Below, piece by piece: positions 49,247 to 58,987 of a stretch of DNA of 64,000 nucleotides. The stretch is taken from assembly GCA_035523875.1 (NCBI GenBank), contig DATKPY010000038.1, forward strand, positions 1 through 64,000. The letters are read 5' to 3'. The position numbers and the translations under genes were made by a program. The DNA is from JASHUC01 sp035523875 (GTDB lineage Bacteria; Pseudomonadota; Gammaproteobacteria; Steroidobacterales; Steroidobacteraceae). How positions within the stretch are numbered: position 1 is the first letter of the stretch; the number at the start of each line of letters is the position of its first letter. The notes below the pieces were generated by a model that was given only the letters and a program-made list of their open reading frames with translations, was not told the DNA's origin and made no database searches.

Positions 49247-49270
49247 GCGCATCGCGCGGCGCTGCGCGTG

Positions 49271-50221
49271 CTACGGTCCTGCGGAAGCGGTCGGCAGGGA
49301 GGCTGGCGCGGGCTCTTTGGTCGCGCTCGGCGCGACGGCCGCGGCGGCCGCGGCTCCCATGTTGGCATCCGGCGTCGTCCCGTCGGTCGACATGATGACT
49401 ATCACGACGCGACGGTTCGCATTGCGTCCGGCCGCGGTGGCATTCGACTGCGCCGGCTGATATTGAGCATGACCGATCACCGAGAGCCGCACGGGATCGA
49501 GGCCACGCTCGGCGAAGAGGTGCACCACGCTCGCGGCTCGCGCGGCGGAGAGCTCCCAGTTGGACGGGAAGGCGACGGTCGCGATCGGACGACTGTCCGT
49601 GTGGCCCTCGACGCGGATGGGATTGGGGAACTGCTTGAGCACCGCCGCCAGGCGATCGATGACCGGAATCGCGGTCGGCGAGAGCGTCGCGCTGCCGCTC
49701 GGGAAGAGGATGTCGGTGCGAATTTCGACCTCGATCACCGAGCTCTTGCGCCTGACGAACACGAGGTTCGCGCGCACCAGCTGATCCATGGCGCGCACGA
49801 CCTCGTCGGCGACGCGCTCGAGGTCCTTTTGCGCGGCGGCCGTGCGCTGCTGCTCGACGAAGTCGCCGGCGCGCATCGGTGTTGCGACCGGGCGCGGAAC
49901 GGCAACCTTGATGGGCACCGGCTCGAGCATCGAGCGCGGCTGGCCGGCCAGCATCGATTGCTGCACGATCGAGGTTTTCAGATCGGCGCCGTTGCCCACC
50001 TGCTTCTCGCCCACCTGCACCGGCTCGAGGGTGCGCGGGCTACCGCGGAACGCCGCGACCAGCGAGTCCGACAGCACCCGGTACTTGCCCTCGTTCACCG
50101 AGGAGATGGCGTACATCACCACGAAGAACGCGAGCAGCAGCGTGATCAGATCGGCGTACGGGATCGCCCACGCTTCGTGATTGGTGTGCTCCTCGTGCTT
50201 GCCCTTGCGTTTGCGCGACAT
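49271..50221 (-). CDS. motD: Flagellar stator protein MotD (MotB family)
   Basis: 316 aa. One membrane helix (about 20-42: IPYADLITLLLAFFVVMYAIS) contains the ion-binding Asp24. The C-terminal OmpA-like domain (about 165-285) has SATLSPTAIPVIDRLAAVL and RVEGHTDSRPIATVAFPSNWELSAARAASV, which anchors the stator to peptidoglycan. The N-terminal plug region is Lys/Arg rich (MSRKRKGKHEE). It is paired with motC 16 bp upstream. Confidence 0.93.
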   Translation of the reverse strand: MSRKRKGKHEEHTNHEAWAIPYADLITLLLAFFVVMYAISSVNEGKYRVLSDSLVAAFRGSPRTLEPVQVGEKQVGNGADLKTSIVQQSMLAGQPRSMLEPVPIKVAVPRPVATPMRAGDFVEQQRTAAAQKDLERVADEVVRAMDQLVRANLVFVRRKSSVIEVEIRTDILFPSGSATLSPTAIPVIDRLAAVLKQFPNPIRVEGHTDSRPIATVAFPSNWELSAARAASVVHLFAERGLDPVRLSVIGHAQYQPAQSNATAAGRNANRRVVIVIMSTDGTTPDANMGAAAAAAVAPSATKEPAPASLPTASAGP

Positions 50222-50237
50222 CTTCGCTGCCCTCGCT

Positions 50238-50978
50238 TCAGTGCAGGTAGCCCTGCAGCTTCGACTCGATGGCGCGCGGGTTCTCGCCCTGAGCGATCGA
50301 TATCATCCCCTCGATCACCATCTCGCGCACCTGCGTCTGCGCCGCAATCGCGACTTTGAGTTTCGCGGAGATCGGCAGGAAGAAGAGATTGGCGAGTGCC
50401 ACCCCGTAGATCGTCGCGGTGAACGCGGAGGCGATGCCGGGGCCGAGCTTGGCCGGATCCGCGAGATTCTGCATCACCGAGATGAGACCGAGCACCGCGC
50501 CGATGATCCCGAGCGTCGGGGAGTAGGTGCCCATGCCCTCGAACACTTTGGCGCCGAGGGTATCGGCGTGCTCGCGCGCGCCGAGCTCGACTTCCATGAT
50601 GCTGCGGATCGCATCCGGCTCACTGCCGTCCACGACGAGTTGCAGTGCCTTGCGCATGAACTCGTCGGGCTCCTGATTGAGTACCGGTTCGAGCCCGAGC
50701 AGTCCCTGCTTGCGCGCGACGTTGCTCCACTCGACCATCTTCTTGATGAGGCTCTCCGGATCGAGCGGCGGCGGTTTCATCGCCCAGATGAAGATCGACA
50801 GCGCGTGCTTCATCACCGTGAGCGGCGTCTGCACGCAGATCGCGGCGACCGTGCCGACACCCACGATGATGAAGGCCTCCACCGACACGAGCGCCATGAC
50901 GCCCGCACCGCGCATGATGGCGCCGCCGACGAGCGCGAAGAACGCCAGCAACAGCCCTACGACGCTTAAGATGTCCAA
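50238..50978 (-). CDS. motC: Flagellar stator protein MotC (MotA family)
   Basis: 246 aa with four membrane segments (about 2-24, 31-52, 148-168, 180-202). The conserved motifs are VLGLISVMQNLADPAKLGPGIASAFTATIYGVALANLFFLPISAKLK, the TM3-TM4 ion-conducting core, and GIMVIEGMISIAQGENPRAIESKL-type ending. With motD it forms an ion channel that drives the rotor. It is 31 bp downstream of cheZ. Confidence 0.94.
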   Translation of the reverse strand: MDILSVVGLLLAFFALVGGAIMRGAGVMALVSVEAFIIVGVGTVAAICVQTPLTVMKHALSIFIWAMKPPPLDPESLIKKMVEWSNVARKQGLLGLEPVLNQEPDEFMRKALQLVVDGSEPDAIRSIMEVELGAREHADTLGAKVFEGMGTYSPTLGIIGAVLGLISVMQNLADPAKLGPGIASAFTATIYGVALANLFFLPISAKLKVAIAAQTQVREMVIEGMISIAQGENPRAIESKLQGYLH

Positions 50979-51009
50979 AGCTCGTCCCTATTGGGCGGGT
51001 GGGCCTGCC

Positions 51010-51753
51010 TTACACACCGAGACCCGACAGCAGCGCATCGACGTCCTGCTGTCCCGCCGCCACTTCGCCCTGCGTCACGCCGGGGATCACCGGACCGTGC
51101 GCCTGCGCGGTGCCGCGGCTGTCGCTCGGCGGCGCGAGCGGCTCCCCTCCGGAGAGTCGCGCGAGCTCGGCGAGCGCGGATTCGAGCTCGCGCACGAGTT
51201 CAATGACGCCGCGGATGATTTGACCGGTGAGATCCTGATAGCCCTGCGTGAGCAGCACTTCCCCCAAGTTGCGCCGGATGAGCTCCCCATCGGCGTGCGC
51301 AGCCGGCAGGAACGCATCCATGCGCCGCAAGAGCTCGTGAAACTCGCGCAACTCGATCTTGCGCTCGCGGAACCGCTTCCAGGGTCCGGCGAGCGCCTCG
51401 GCCGCCTTCGCGGTGCGCTCGGCGGGGGGGCCGGAGCGCTCGACCAGATCGAGCGTGCGGTGCGCGGCCGCGGCGGTCATCTCGAGCACGTGCGCGAGGC
51501 GTGCGCGCGCATCGGGTATCTCCTTCTGGGCGAAATCCGCGAGCCGCGCATCGAGCCGAAACCGCTCGAGCGCGACCTGGAGATTGGAGGTGAGATCGCG
51601 CAGCTCGAGGATCAGGGCGGGCTTGCGCGTGTGGAGCATGTCGTCGAGCACGCTCAAGAATCGCGACTCATCGCCGCTTTCGAGCGCTTGAGCGAGCGCC
51701 TGCACGCGCGCTCCGTACTGGCTCTCGAGGGTGGAGGCTTGGGCGTTGCTCAT
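51010..51753 (-). CDS. cheZ: CheY-P phosphatase CheZ
   Basis: 247 aa. Long helical hairpin. The catalytic motif LTQGYQDLTGQIIRG places Asp174 and Gln178 in the D-x3-Q arrangement. The C-terminal tail ends with DVDALLSGLGV, the CheY-binding helix. It dephosphorylates CheY-P. It starts 1 bp after cheY. Confidence 0.95.
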   Translation of the reverse strand: MSNAQASTLESQYGARVQALAQALESGDESRFLSVLDDMLHTRKPALILELRDLTSNLQVALERFRLDARLADFAQKEIPDARARLAHVLEMTAAAAHRTLDLVERSGPPAERTAKAAEALAGPWKRFRERKIELREFHELLRRMDAFLPAAHADGELIRRNLGEVLLTQGYQDLTGQIIRGVIELVRELESALAELARLSGGEPLAPPSDSRGTAQAHGPVIPGVTQGEVAAGQQDVDALLSGLGV

Positions 51754-51754
51754 T

Positions 51755-52141
51755 TCACTTCGCCGCGCCCGCGAGGATCTTGTCGAGCTTTTCCTTCAGC
51801 GTCTCGGCGGTGAAGGGCTTGATTACATAGCCGTTCACGCCGGCTTGAGCAGCCTCGATGATCTGCTCGCGCTTGGCCTCGGCCGTCAGCATCAGGACCG
51901 GAAGCTTGGCGAGCTTTGCATCCGCGCGCACCGCCTTGAGCAGCTCGAGCCCCTGCATGACCGGCATGTTCCAGTCGGTGATGAGGAAGTCGATGTCTCC
52001 GGCCTGCAGTATCGGCAATGCGGTCTTGCCGTCGTCGGCCTCGGCCACGTTCTGGTAGCCGAGGTCGTGCAGCAGGTTCTTGATGATGCGCCGCATGGTC
52101 GAGAAGTCATCGACCACCAGGAATCTGAGATCTTTGCTCAT
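51755..52141 (-). CDS. cheY: Chemotaxis response regulator CheY
   Basis: 128 aa, all key residues present: Asp11, Asp12, phospho-acceptor Asp56 (FLITDWNMP), Thr86 and Lys108 (VIKPF). It is very close to the E. coli length and layout. CheY-P binds FliM to reverse the motor. It is next to cheZ and 24 bp after fliA. Confidence 0.98.
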   Translation of the reverse strand: MSKDLRFLVVDDFSTMRRIIKNLLHDLGYQNVAEADDGKTALPILQAGDIDFLITDWNMPVMQGLELLKAVRADAKLAKLPVLMLTAEAKREQIIEAAQAGVNGYVIKPFTAETLKEKLDKILAGAAK

Positions 52142-52165
52142 ACGTGCCTCCTCCTCGTCGCGGGC

Positions 52166-52894
52166 CTAGCGCGCATCGCGTTGCTGCGGCTCGCCCCAGG
52201 GCGCGAGGCGTGCCTTCAAGCGCATGAGCGCCTGGCCGTGCAGCTGGCAGACGCGCGACTCGGTCACCTTCAGCACCGCGCCGATCTCCTTCAGGTTGAG
52301 CTCATCGCTGTAGTAGAGCGACATCACGAGCTTCTCCCGTTCGGGCAGCGAGTCGATCGCTTCGGCGAGCGCCGTGCGAAAGCCCTCGTCGGCAGTCTCG
52401 CGAAACGGGTCGGCGACATCCGGTGCCGCTGCCGCCGTCACGTCGTCCAGGCTCGCGAGCCGGCAGCTCGCCGCGTCCTGCACGATTGCGTAGTACTCCT
52501 CGAGCGATACGCCGAGCCGCTCGGCGATCTCACCGTCGCGCGCATCGCGCCCGCGCTCCTTCTCCAGCTCGCGAATCGCGGTCGCGACCGCGCGCGCCTT
52601 GCGGTGCACGGAGCGCGGCGCCCAGTCGAGCTTGCGCAGCGCATCGATCATCGCGCCGCGGATCCGAATCCCGGCGTAGGTCTCGAAGCTCGCGCCGCGA
52701 TGCGCCGTGTAGTTCGCGGCGGCCTCGAGAAGTCCCAGCATTCCCGCCTGAATCAAATCCGCCACGTCCACCGAGGGCGGCAGACGCCCGGCAAGATGGT
52801 AGGCGATGCGCTTGACGAGCTCTGCGTGACGCGTCACGAGCGCCTCGGCCTCGCCCTCGGCGCCGTGAGCGGTGTACGCACCGAGGGCGCTCAC
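52166..52894 (-). CDS. fliA: Flagellar sigma factor sigma-28 (FliA)
   Basis: 242 aa from GTG 52894. This start is chosen because its GTGA overlaps the flhG stop, and a longer reading would run into flhG. Region 2 is at about 30-95 (LVTRHAELVKRIAYHLAGRLPPSVDVADLIQAGMLGLLEAA), region 3 at about 95-150 and region 4 at about 180-235 (LPEREKLVMSLYYSDELNLKEIGAVLKVTESRVCQLHGQAL). It reads the late flagellar promoters found throughout the window. FlgM genes at 35669 and 36610 encode its antagonists. Confidence 0.97.
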   Translation of the reverse strand: MSALGAYTAHGAEGEAEALVTRHAELVKRIAYHLAGRLPPSVDVADLIQAGMLGLLEAAANYTAHRGASFETYAGIRIRGAMIDALRKLDWAPRSVHRKARAVATAIRELEKERGRDARDGEIAERLGVSLEEYYAIVQDAASCRLASLDDVTAAAAPDVADPFRETADEGFRTALAEAIDSLPEREKLVMSLYYSDELNLKEIGAVLKVTESRVCQLHGQALMRLKARLAPWGEPQQRDAR

Positions 52895-53772
52895 GGCACT
52901 ACCTCGAGCCGCACGGCCGGACGCTGCACGAGCCGCTCGACGAAGAACTCGAGGTTGCCGCGCGGACCTGCGGGTACCGGCCATTTATCGGCCCGATCGG
53001 CCAGTTTCTTGAATGCGCGCGCGGCGGGGCTCGAGGGGTACGCCGCCACCACCGAGCGCTGGGCCTTGATGGCGCGGCAGACCCACTCATCCTCGGGAAT
53101 CTCGCCGACGAATTCGAGAACCACGTCGAGGAATCTGCCGGTCACTCGCTCCAGGCGGTGGAACAGATCCGCTCCCGCCCCGGGAGCGCGCGTCATATTG
53201 GCGAGCACGCGGAAGCGCGATACGCCGTGTTGGCGGCTCAAGACCTTCATGAGCGCGTACGCGTCGGTCAAGGAGGCGGGCTCGTCGCGCACGACCACGA
53301 GCACCTGTTGTGCGGCCTGTGAGAACTGCGTCACACCGTGGGCAATGCCCGCCGCGGTGTCGACGATCAGCACATCGAGCCGCGTTGCGAGGGAGGAGAA
53401 CGCCCGCACGATCGCGAGGTGCGCGCTCGCATCGAGCGTCGCGAGCTGCGCGACGCCGGAGGAGGCGGGAACGACCTGGAAGCCCTGCGCCGCATCGACC
53501 AGGATCTCATCGAGCGTGCGCTCGCCGGCGAGCACGTGCGCGAGTGTGTAGCGTGGCGTGAGTCCCAGAAACACATCGACGTTGGCGAGCCCGAGGTCCC
53601 CGTCGAGCAGCACCACTCGCCGGCCGGACTGCGCGAGCGCCGCGGCCAGGTTGACGGCGACGTTGGTCTTGCCCACCCCGCCCTTGCCGCCGGTCACCGC
53701 AACGACCTGCACCGGCTTGCCGAGGGCGAGCAGCTTCGCGTCGTCCACGAGACCGATGTCACGCGAGGCCAT
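52891..53772 (-). CDS. flhG: Flagellar number regulator FlhG (FleN), MinD-like ATPase
   Basis: 293 aa. The deviant Walker A motif VTGGKGGVGKTNVAVNLA is at about 26-43 with Lys30 and Lys35. Walker B-like DGDLGLANVDVFLGL follows. IVDTAAGIA is the switch II. FlhG/FleN limits flagellar number, partly by restraining FleQ. It overlaps the flhF stop by 14 bases and the fliA start by 4. Confidence 0.96.
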   Translation of the reverse strand: MASRDIGLVDDAKLLALGKPVQVVAVTGGKGGVGKTNVAVNLAAALAQSGRRVVLLDGDLGLANVDVFLGLTPRYTLAHVLAGERTLDEILVDAAQGFQVVPASSGVAQLATLDASAHLAIVRAFSSLATRLDVLIVDTAAGIAHGVTQFSQAAQQVLVVVRDEPASLTDAYALMKVLSRQHGVSRFRVLANMTRAPGAGADLFHRLERVTGRFLDVVLEFVGEIPEDEWVCRAIKAQRSVVAAYPSSPAARAFKKLADRADKWPVPAGPRGNLEFFVERLVQRPAVRLEVVP

Positions 53773-54943
53773 GGGCGACCCCTCCGAACCGTCGTTTGAG
53801 CAGATCCTCGTCGGCGGCCGCACCGCTCTGGGCGGCGAGCTGCACCGCGCTCGAGACCAGCTCGAGCGAGCGCGCCGGCCGCAGGTCCTCCGGCACCCTC
53901 TGACCTTCGCTCACGTAGGAGAGCGGCAGGCGCGAGGCGACCAGCACCGAAAGCGTCCCGCCGAGACTTGCCGCTTCGTCGAGCTTGGTGAGCACGCAGC
54001 TCGTCGGATTCGCCGGAGCGAAGCGCGCCACGACCTCCGCCACCGCTCCCGCCTGGGTGCTGGCGGCGAGCACGAGGGCCGTTTCCAGCTCGCGGCCGGC
54101 CGAGGCGAGTGCCGCGAGCCGACCGGCGAGCTGCGCGTCGCGCTGACTGGAGCCGGGCGTGTCGATGAGCACGAAGCGAAAGCGGCTGAGGCGCGCGAGC
54201 AGACCGGGAAGCTCGGAGAACTGCTCGAGCGGATAGACCCGCGCACCGAGGAGCTGTCCGAGCGACTGCATCTGACCCTGGCTCGCGAGGCGTTGCGAGT
54301 CGGCGGCAACCAGCGCGAGGTCGCGCGCGCCGTGATGCAGCACCCAGCGCACGGCGAGCTTGGCGATCGTGGTCGATTTACCGACGCCGGTCGGACCGAC
54401 GAGGGCAATGCGCCCGCCTTCCTGAAGCCAGCGGTCTCCCGTCACGAGCAGGCGCTGCGCGACGGTTGCGATGACGAGCCTGCGTGCTTGCGTGTGGTCG
54501 GCCGCAGCCGGCACGCGCGCGACCACCTCCGCGGCCAGCTCGCGCGTGATGCCGACCTCCGTGAGCTCGCGGAGCATCGCCGTATGGATCGGCGCGCGGC
54601 GCGCGAGATCGGTCCAGGCGAGCTGCTCGAGCTGGGTCTCGAGCATGCGCCGCAGCGTCTTGAGCTCGCTTTCCATCGCACTCACCGAGGGGGCGGAGAG
54701 GGCTTCGGCGGGCACTTGCGCATTTGCGAGCGGCGCCACGGCGGCGGGCGGCGGCTGCGGCGCAACGGGCGCGGTTACGGTGGTCGCGTGCGCCACATCG
54801 GCGTCGAAGTCGACCGCGGCGGTGACCTCCACGCCACTCGCGGAATGCCGCGTGGAGAGGATCACGGCGTCCGTTCCGAGCTGCTCGCGCACCATCCTGA
54901 GCGCTTGGCGCATATCGGGCGCCGCACATCGGGTGATTTTCAT
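53759..54943 (-). CDS. flhF: Flagellar placement GTPase FlhF
   Basis: 394 aa SRP-type GTPase. The N-terminal variable B domain is about 1-120, N domain about 120-175, and G domain about 175-385. G1 is GPTGVGKST (183-191), followed by DSQR, IDTPGSSQRDA (G3, with Pro for the more common Ala) and TKLDEA. It directs the first flagellar components to the pole. It is followed by flhG-fliA with overlaps. Confidence 0.96.
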   Translation of the reverse strand: MKITRCAAPDMRQALRMVREQLGTDAVILSTRHSASGVEVTAAVDFDADVAHATTVTAPVAPQPPPAAVAPLANAQVPAEALSAPSVSAMESELKTLRRMLETQLEQLAWTDLARRAPIHTAMLRELTEVGITRELAAEVVARVPAAADHTQARRLVIATVAQRLLVTGDRWLQEGGRIALVGPTGVGKSTTIAKLAVRWVLHHGARDLALVAADSQRLASQGQMQSLGQLLGARVYPLEQFSELPGLLARLSRFRFVLIDTPGSSQRDAQLAGRLAALASAGRELETALVLAASTQAGAVAEVVARFAPANPTSCVLTKLDEAASLGGTLSVLVASRLPLSYVSEGQRVPEDLRPARSLELVSSAVQLAAQSGAAADEDLLKRRFGGVAHGLA

Positions 54944-54946
54944 ACT

Positions 54947-57034
54947 CTAGCGTCCCACCGCCGTAACCAGGCGGACTTTGCGGTTGTCGGGAATCTCGTT
55001 CCAGGCGAGTACGTGCATGCTCGGCACCGCCGCGCGCAGGAAGCGCGCGAGCGTCTGCCGCAGCGGTGGCGCGACGAGGAGCACTGCCGGCTCGCCGATG
55101 ATCTCCTGGCGCTGCGCGCCCTCGGCGAGGCGCTGCTGCAGCCGCTCGGCGAGGCCGGGCTCGAGCGCCGTGGCCGTGCCGCTCTGCGCGGCGAGCGAGC
55201 TCTGCAGCAGCCGCTCGAGCTCCGGATCGAGTGTGATGACCGGCAGCTCGCTCGCGGTGCCGGTGATCTCCTGCACGATCTGGCGACCGAGCGCGATGCG
55301 CACGGCCGCAGTGAGCGCTGCCGGGTCCTGGCCGCGCGGGGCGTGCTCGGCGAGTGTCTCGATGATGGTGCGCATGTTGCGGATGGGCACCCGCTCGGCG
55401 AGCAGCGACTGCAGCACCTTCACGAGCACCGCCATCGGCAGCACGCGCGGCACGAGATCCTCCACGAGCTTCGGAGCGCTCTTGCCCAAGGTGGTGAGCA
55501 GGTGCTGGACCTCCTCGTGCCCGAGGAGCTCCTGGGCGTGCGTCTGTACGATATGGCTCAGGTGGGTCGCGACCACCGTGCTCGCATCGACCACCGTATA
55601 GCCGAGCGTCTGCGCCTGATCGCGCTCGCCCGGCTCGATCCAGACCGCCTCCATGCCGAATGCCGGGTCGCGGGTCGCAATGCCCTTGATCTGTCCGAAC
55701 ACGCGCCCGGGGTTGATCGCGAGCTCGCGCTCGGGGTAGACGACGCTCTCCCCGAGGGGCACGCCGCTCAAGTTGATGCGGTAGGCGTTCGGCGGCAGAT
55801 CGAGATTGTCGCGGATGTGGACCGCGGGCACGAGGAAGCCGAGCTCCTGCGAGAGCTTGCGGCGCACACCGCGGATGCGCGCCGCAAGATCCGCGCTCTG
55901 TCCGCGGTTGACGAGCGGTACCAGGCGATAGCCAACCTCGAGCCCGAGCAGATCCACCGGGCGCACGTCGTCCCAGGAGAGCTCGCGGTCGGTCGGCGCG
56001 GGCGCAGCCGGCGGCGGAGCGGCCGCCTTCGCCGCCGCCGCGGCCGCGCGGCGCTGGCGGATGGCGTAGGCTCCCGCGCCGCAGAGCGTAGCGATCGTGA
56101 GAAACGCGAGATTCGGCATTCCCGGCACCACGCCCATGATCGCGAGCAGTCCCGCGGCGATACCGAGTGTGCGTGGATGACCGAAGAGCTGCCGGGTGAG
56201 CTCCCCGCCCATGTCCTGCTTGCCGGACATGCGGGTGACGATGATCGCGACCGCGGTCGAGAGCAGCAGTGCCGGAATCTGCGCGACGAGCCCATCGCCG
56301 ATGGTGAGCAGGGTATAGGTGTGCAGCGCGTCCACGAACGCGAGCCCGTGGCCGACCACGCCGATCCCGAGACCGCCGATGATATTGATGAAGAGAATGA
56401 GGATTCCGGCGATCGCATCCCCACGGACGAACTTGCTCGCACCGTCCATCGAGCCGTAGAAGTCGGCCTCCGCGCGCACCTCCGCGCGGCGCAGACGCGC
56501 CTCGTCCTGGGTGATGAGACCGGAGTTGAGGTCCGCGTCGATCGCCATCTGCTTGCCGGGCATCGCATCGAGGGTGAAGCGCGCGCTCACCTCCGAGATG
56601 CGTCCCGAGCCCTTGGTGACGACCACGAAGTTGATGATGGTGAGGATCACGAAGACGACCACACCGACGGCGAAGTTGCCCCCGATCACGAATTCGCCGA
56701 AGGACTGGATGACCCTGCCGGCCGCCCCCGGACCGCTGTGTCCGTGCAGCAGCACCACGCGGGTGGAGGCAACGTTGAGCGCGAGCCGCAACAGCGTCGC
56801 GAGCAGCAGCACGGTCGGGAACACGCCGAAGTCGATCGGCCGCGCGATGTAGAACACCGAGACCACGACCATGATCGACAGCGCGATATTGAACGTGAAC
56901 AGCACATCGAGGGCGAGCGGCGGCAGCGGCAGCACGATCATCGCCAGTACCCCGAGCACGCCGAGCGGCACGCCGACGCCGACGCGCAGCAGCTCGCGCA
57001 TGGGAGAGAGGCTCGGATTTGCAGCTTCGGCCAT
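54947..57034 (-). CDS. flhA: Flagellar type III export gate protein FlhA
   Basis: 695 aa. About eight membrane helices lie in residues 15-335 with the FHIPEP motif region (TKGSGRISEVSARFTLDAMPGKQMAIDADLNSGLI, about 150-185). The cytoplasmic C-terminal export-substrate docking domain (about 350-695) has GYRLVPLVNR and VIDASTVVATHLSHIVQTHAQELLGHEE-type motifs. It drives protein export with proton motive force. It is 3 bp after flhB. Confidence 0.98.
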   Translation of the reverse strand: MAEAANPSLSPMRELLRVGVGVPLGVLGVLAMIVLPLPPLALDVLFTFNIALSIMVVVSVFYIARPIDFGVFPTVLLLATLLRLALNVASTRVVLLHGHSGPGAAGRVIQSFGEFVIGGNFAVGVVVFVILTIINFVVVTKGSGRISEVSARFTLDAMPGKQMAIDADLNSGLITQDEARLRRAEVRAEADFYGSMDGASKFVRGDAIAGILILFINIIGGLGIGVVGHGLAFVDALHTYTLLTIGDGLVAQIPALLLSTAVAIIVTRMSGKQDMGGELTRQLFGHPRTLGIAAGLLAIMGVVPGMPNLAFLTIATLCGAGAYAIRQRRAAAAAAKAAAPPPAAPAPTDRELSWDDVRPVDLLGLEVGYRLVPLVNRGQSADLAARIRGVRRKLSQELGFLVPAVHIRDNLDLPPNAYRINLSGVPLGESVVYPERELAINPGRVFGQIKGIATRDPAFGMEAVWIEPGERDQAQTLGYTVVDASTVVATHLSHIVQTHAQELLGHEEVQHLLTTLGKSAPKLVEDLVPRVLPMAVLVKVLQSLLAERVPIRNMRTIIETLAEHAPRGQDPAALTAAVRIALGRQIVQEITGTASELPVITLDPELERLLQSSLAAQSGTATALEPGLAERLQQRLAEGAQRQEIIGEPAVLLVAPPLRQTLARFLRAAVPSMHVLAWNEIPDNRKVRLVTAVGR

Positions 57035-57037
57035 CGA

Positions 57038-58159
57038 TCAGTGCCTCTGCTCTACGTCGGGGTCGATGCGCGGCGGTACGGGCGGCGGCGCACCGGTGCG
57101 CCGCGCGATGCGCAGCTGGTACACATAGGTGAGGACCTGCGCCACTGCGACATACAGCGCCGAGGGAATCTCGGCATCGAGCGGTACCGCCCGATGCAAC
57201 GCGCGGGCGAGCGGCGGGGCCTCGACGATCGGCACCTTGTGCTCGATCGCGACTTCGCGGATGCGGGCGGCGACCTCGCCCGCGCCCTTCGCGACGACGA
57301 CCGGGGCGCGCATGCGTCGCTCGTCATAGCTCAGCGCCACGGCGTAGTGCGTCGGATTGACCACGACGACATCCGCCTTGGGTACCTTCTGCATCATGCG
57401 GCGCTTTGCAACCTCCTGCTGGAGCTTGCGGACCTTGCCGCGCACCTCCGGGGAGCCTTCGCTGTCCTTGAGCTCCTCGCGGATCTCCTGGCGGCTCATG
57501 CGCAGCCGGCGCGTGTGGCTCCACAGCTGCCAGGGCACGTCGATCGCGGCGATCACGGCGAGCGAGCCCGCGAGCAGCAGCAGAGCGCTTCCGCTCAAGC
57601 GTGCGGCGTGCGCGATTGCCGGACGCACCGGCTCGGTGCCGAGCGCGAGTAGCTCCGGGGAGTGCTGCCAGAGAAATGCGATTGCGGTGCCAGCGACGAA
57701 GAGGAACTTTCCGAATGTCTTGGCAAGCTCCACGAGCGCGCGGACCGAGAACACGCGCTGCACGCCGGCGAGCGGCGACAGGCGCGTGAGATCCGGCACC
57801 AGCGCCTCGAACGAGAGATTCCAGCCGCCGATCGCGAGCGGGGCGAGCAGCGCCGCGACGAGCGTGAGCGCGAGCACCGGCGCGCACGCGCGCAGCGCCT
57901 CGGCCGCGCTCGCCTCGAGGCTGCGCAGAAGCCAGGAGTCATCGAACGCCTGGGCGCGACTGATGGACAGGCTCGAGCGCATGAGATCGTAGAGGGACCC
58001 GCCGAGCCGCCCGCCGAGCAGCTCGAGTGCGGCGCCCGCGATGAGCACCACGGCGGCGGTGGTGAGCTCCGGGGAGCGCGGCACCTGACCCTTGCGGCGC
58101 GCCTCCTCGAGGCGCTTGGCGGTCGGTTGCTCGGTGCGTTCCTGGGCGGGATCGGCCAT
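57038..58159 (-). CDS. flhB: Flagellar type III export switch protein FlhB
   Basis: 373 aa. The N-terminal ERTEQPTAKRLEEARRKGQVPRSPEL is diagnostic. Four membrane helices lie in about 30-210. The cytoplasmic autocleavage site is VVNPTHYAVAL, with Asn268-Pro269 cleaved to switch export specificity from hook to filament. The stop is 3 bp before flhA. Confidence 0.98.
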   Translation of the reverse strand: MADPAQERTEQPTAKRLEEARRKGQVPRSPELTTAAVVLIAGAALELLGGRLGGSLYDLMRSSLSISRAQAFDDSWLLRSLEASAAEALRACAPVLALTLVAALLAPLAIGGWNLSFEALVPDLTRLSPLAGVQRVFSVRALVELAKTFGKFLFVAGTAIAFLWQHSPELLALGTEPVRPAIAHAARLSGSALLLLAGSLAVIAAIDVPWQLWSHTRRLRMSRQEIREELKDSEGSPEVRGKVRKLQQEVAKRRMMQKVPKADVVVVNPTHYAVALSYDERRMRAPVVVAKGAGEVAARIREVAIEHKVPIVEAPPLARALHRAVPLDAEIPSALYVAVAQVLTYVYQLRIARRTGAPPPVPPRIDPDVEQRH

Positions 58160-58162
58160 CGA

Positions 58163-58945
58163 TCAAACTCCCCCGCCGAGCAGACGCCGGATCTCGAGGA
58201 ACGCGCCACCGATCTGTCCCAGAAATGAGGTCTGCAGCATCGAGAGACTCGCAAAGACGATGCACAGCCCGAAGATGAGCGAGATCGGAAAACCGATCGC
58301 CTGGATGTTGAGCGCCGGTGCGGCGCGGCTCACTACGCCGAAGGCGAGATTCACGATGGTGATGGCGGTGACGCCGGGAAGCGCGATCGCGAGCGCGCCC
58401 GAGAAGAGCTGCGTGCCCCAGACGGCGAGCTGCCACAGACCCTCCGCTCCGAGTCCGGAGGTGCCGACCGGAATCGCGCGAAAGCTCGCCACCAGCGCCT
58501 CGACGATGCGCAGGTGCCCGTCGAGGGCGAGGAAGACGAGCAGCACCAGGATTCCGTAGAGCTGCCCGACAACGGGGGTTGCGGCGCCGTGCATCGGATC
58601 GACGTTGAAGGCGAACGACAGGCCCATGCTGTTCGCGAGCAGCTGTCCACCGAGTGTGACGGCGTCGAAGACGATCTGCAGGCAGAACCCGAGCGCGACG
58701 CCGATCACGACCTGCTGCACGGTGACGACGATGCCTTGGACGGACAGGGGCTCGATACCCGTTGGCGCCGGCAGCAGCGGCGCCACGGCGAGCGCGATCG
58801 CAGCGGCGAGCACGACGCGGATGCGCGCCGGCACGCCGATCGCGCTGAATGCAGGAGCCACCATGAGGCAGGCGCCGATGCGCACGAACGGCCAGAACAG
58901 CTCGGAGAGCCACGTCGCAAGCTCACCGGAGGTAACCGTGATCAT
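58163..58945 (-). CDS. fliR: Flagellar export gate protein FliR
   Basis: 260 aa with six hydrophobic segments. Conserved motifs include FRxGACLMVAPAFS-like VRIGACLMVAPAFSAIGVPARIRVVLAAAIALAVAPL, then GFCLQIVFDAVTLGGQLLANSMGLSFAFNVDP and a C-terminal LPGVTAITIVNLAFGVVSRAAPALNIQAIGFPISL. It belongs to the FliPQR core. It is 3 bp before flhB. Confidence 0.97.
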   Translation of the reverse strand: MITVTSGELATWLSELFWPFVRIGACLMVAPAFSAIGVPARIRVVLAAAIALAVAPLLPAPTGIEPLSVQGIVVTVQQVVIGVALGFCLQIVFDAVTLGGQLLANSMGLSFAFNVDPMHGAATPVVGQLYGILVLLVFLALDGHLRIVEALVASFRAIPVGTSGLGAEGLWQLAVWGTQLFSGALAIALPGVTAITIVNLAFGVVSRAAPALNIQAIGFPISLIFGLCIVFASLSMLQTSFLGQIGGAFLEIRRLLGGGV

Positions 58946-58987
58946 GCTGATTGCCGGGTTGCGTTGCGCGCTTGGGGCGGCATCGAG

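Noticed and set aside
53558..57652. 1,364-codon open frame on the plus strand opposite flhF, flhA and flhB
   Set aside because: It is antisense to three firmly identified flagellar genes, with Arg/His-rich composition and no recognisable motif.
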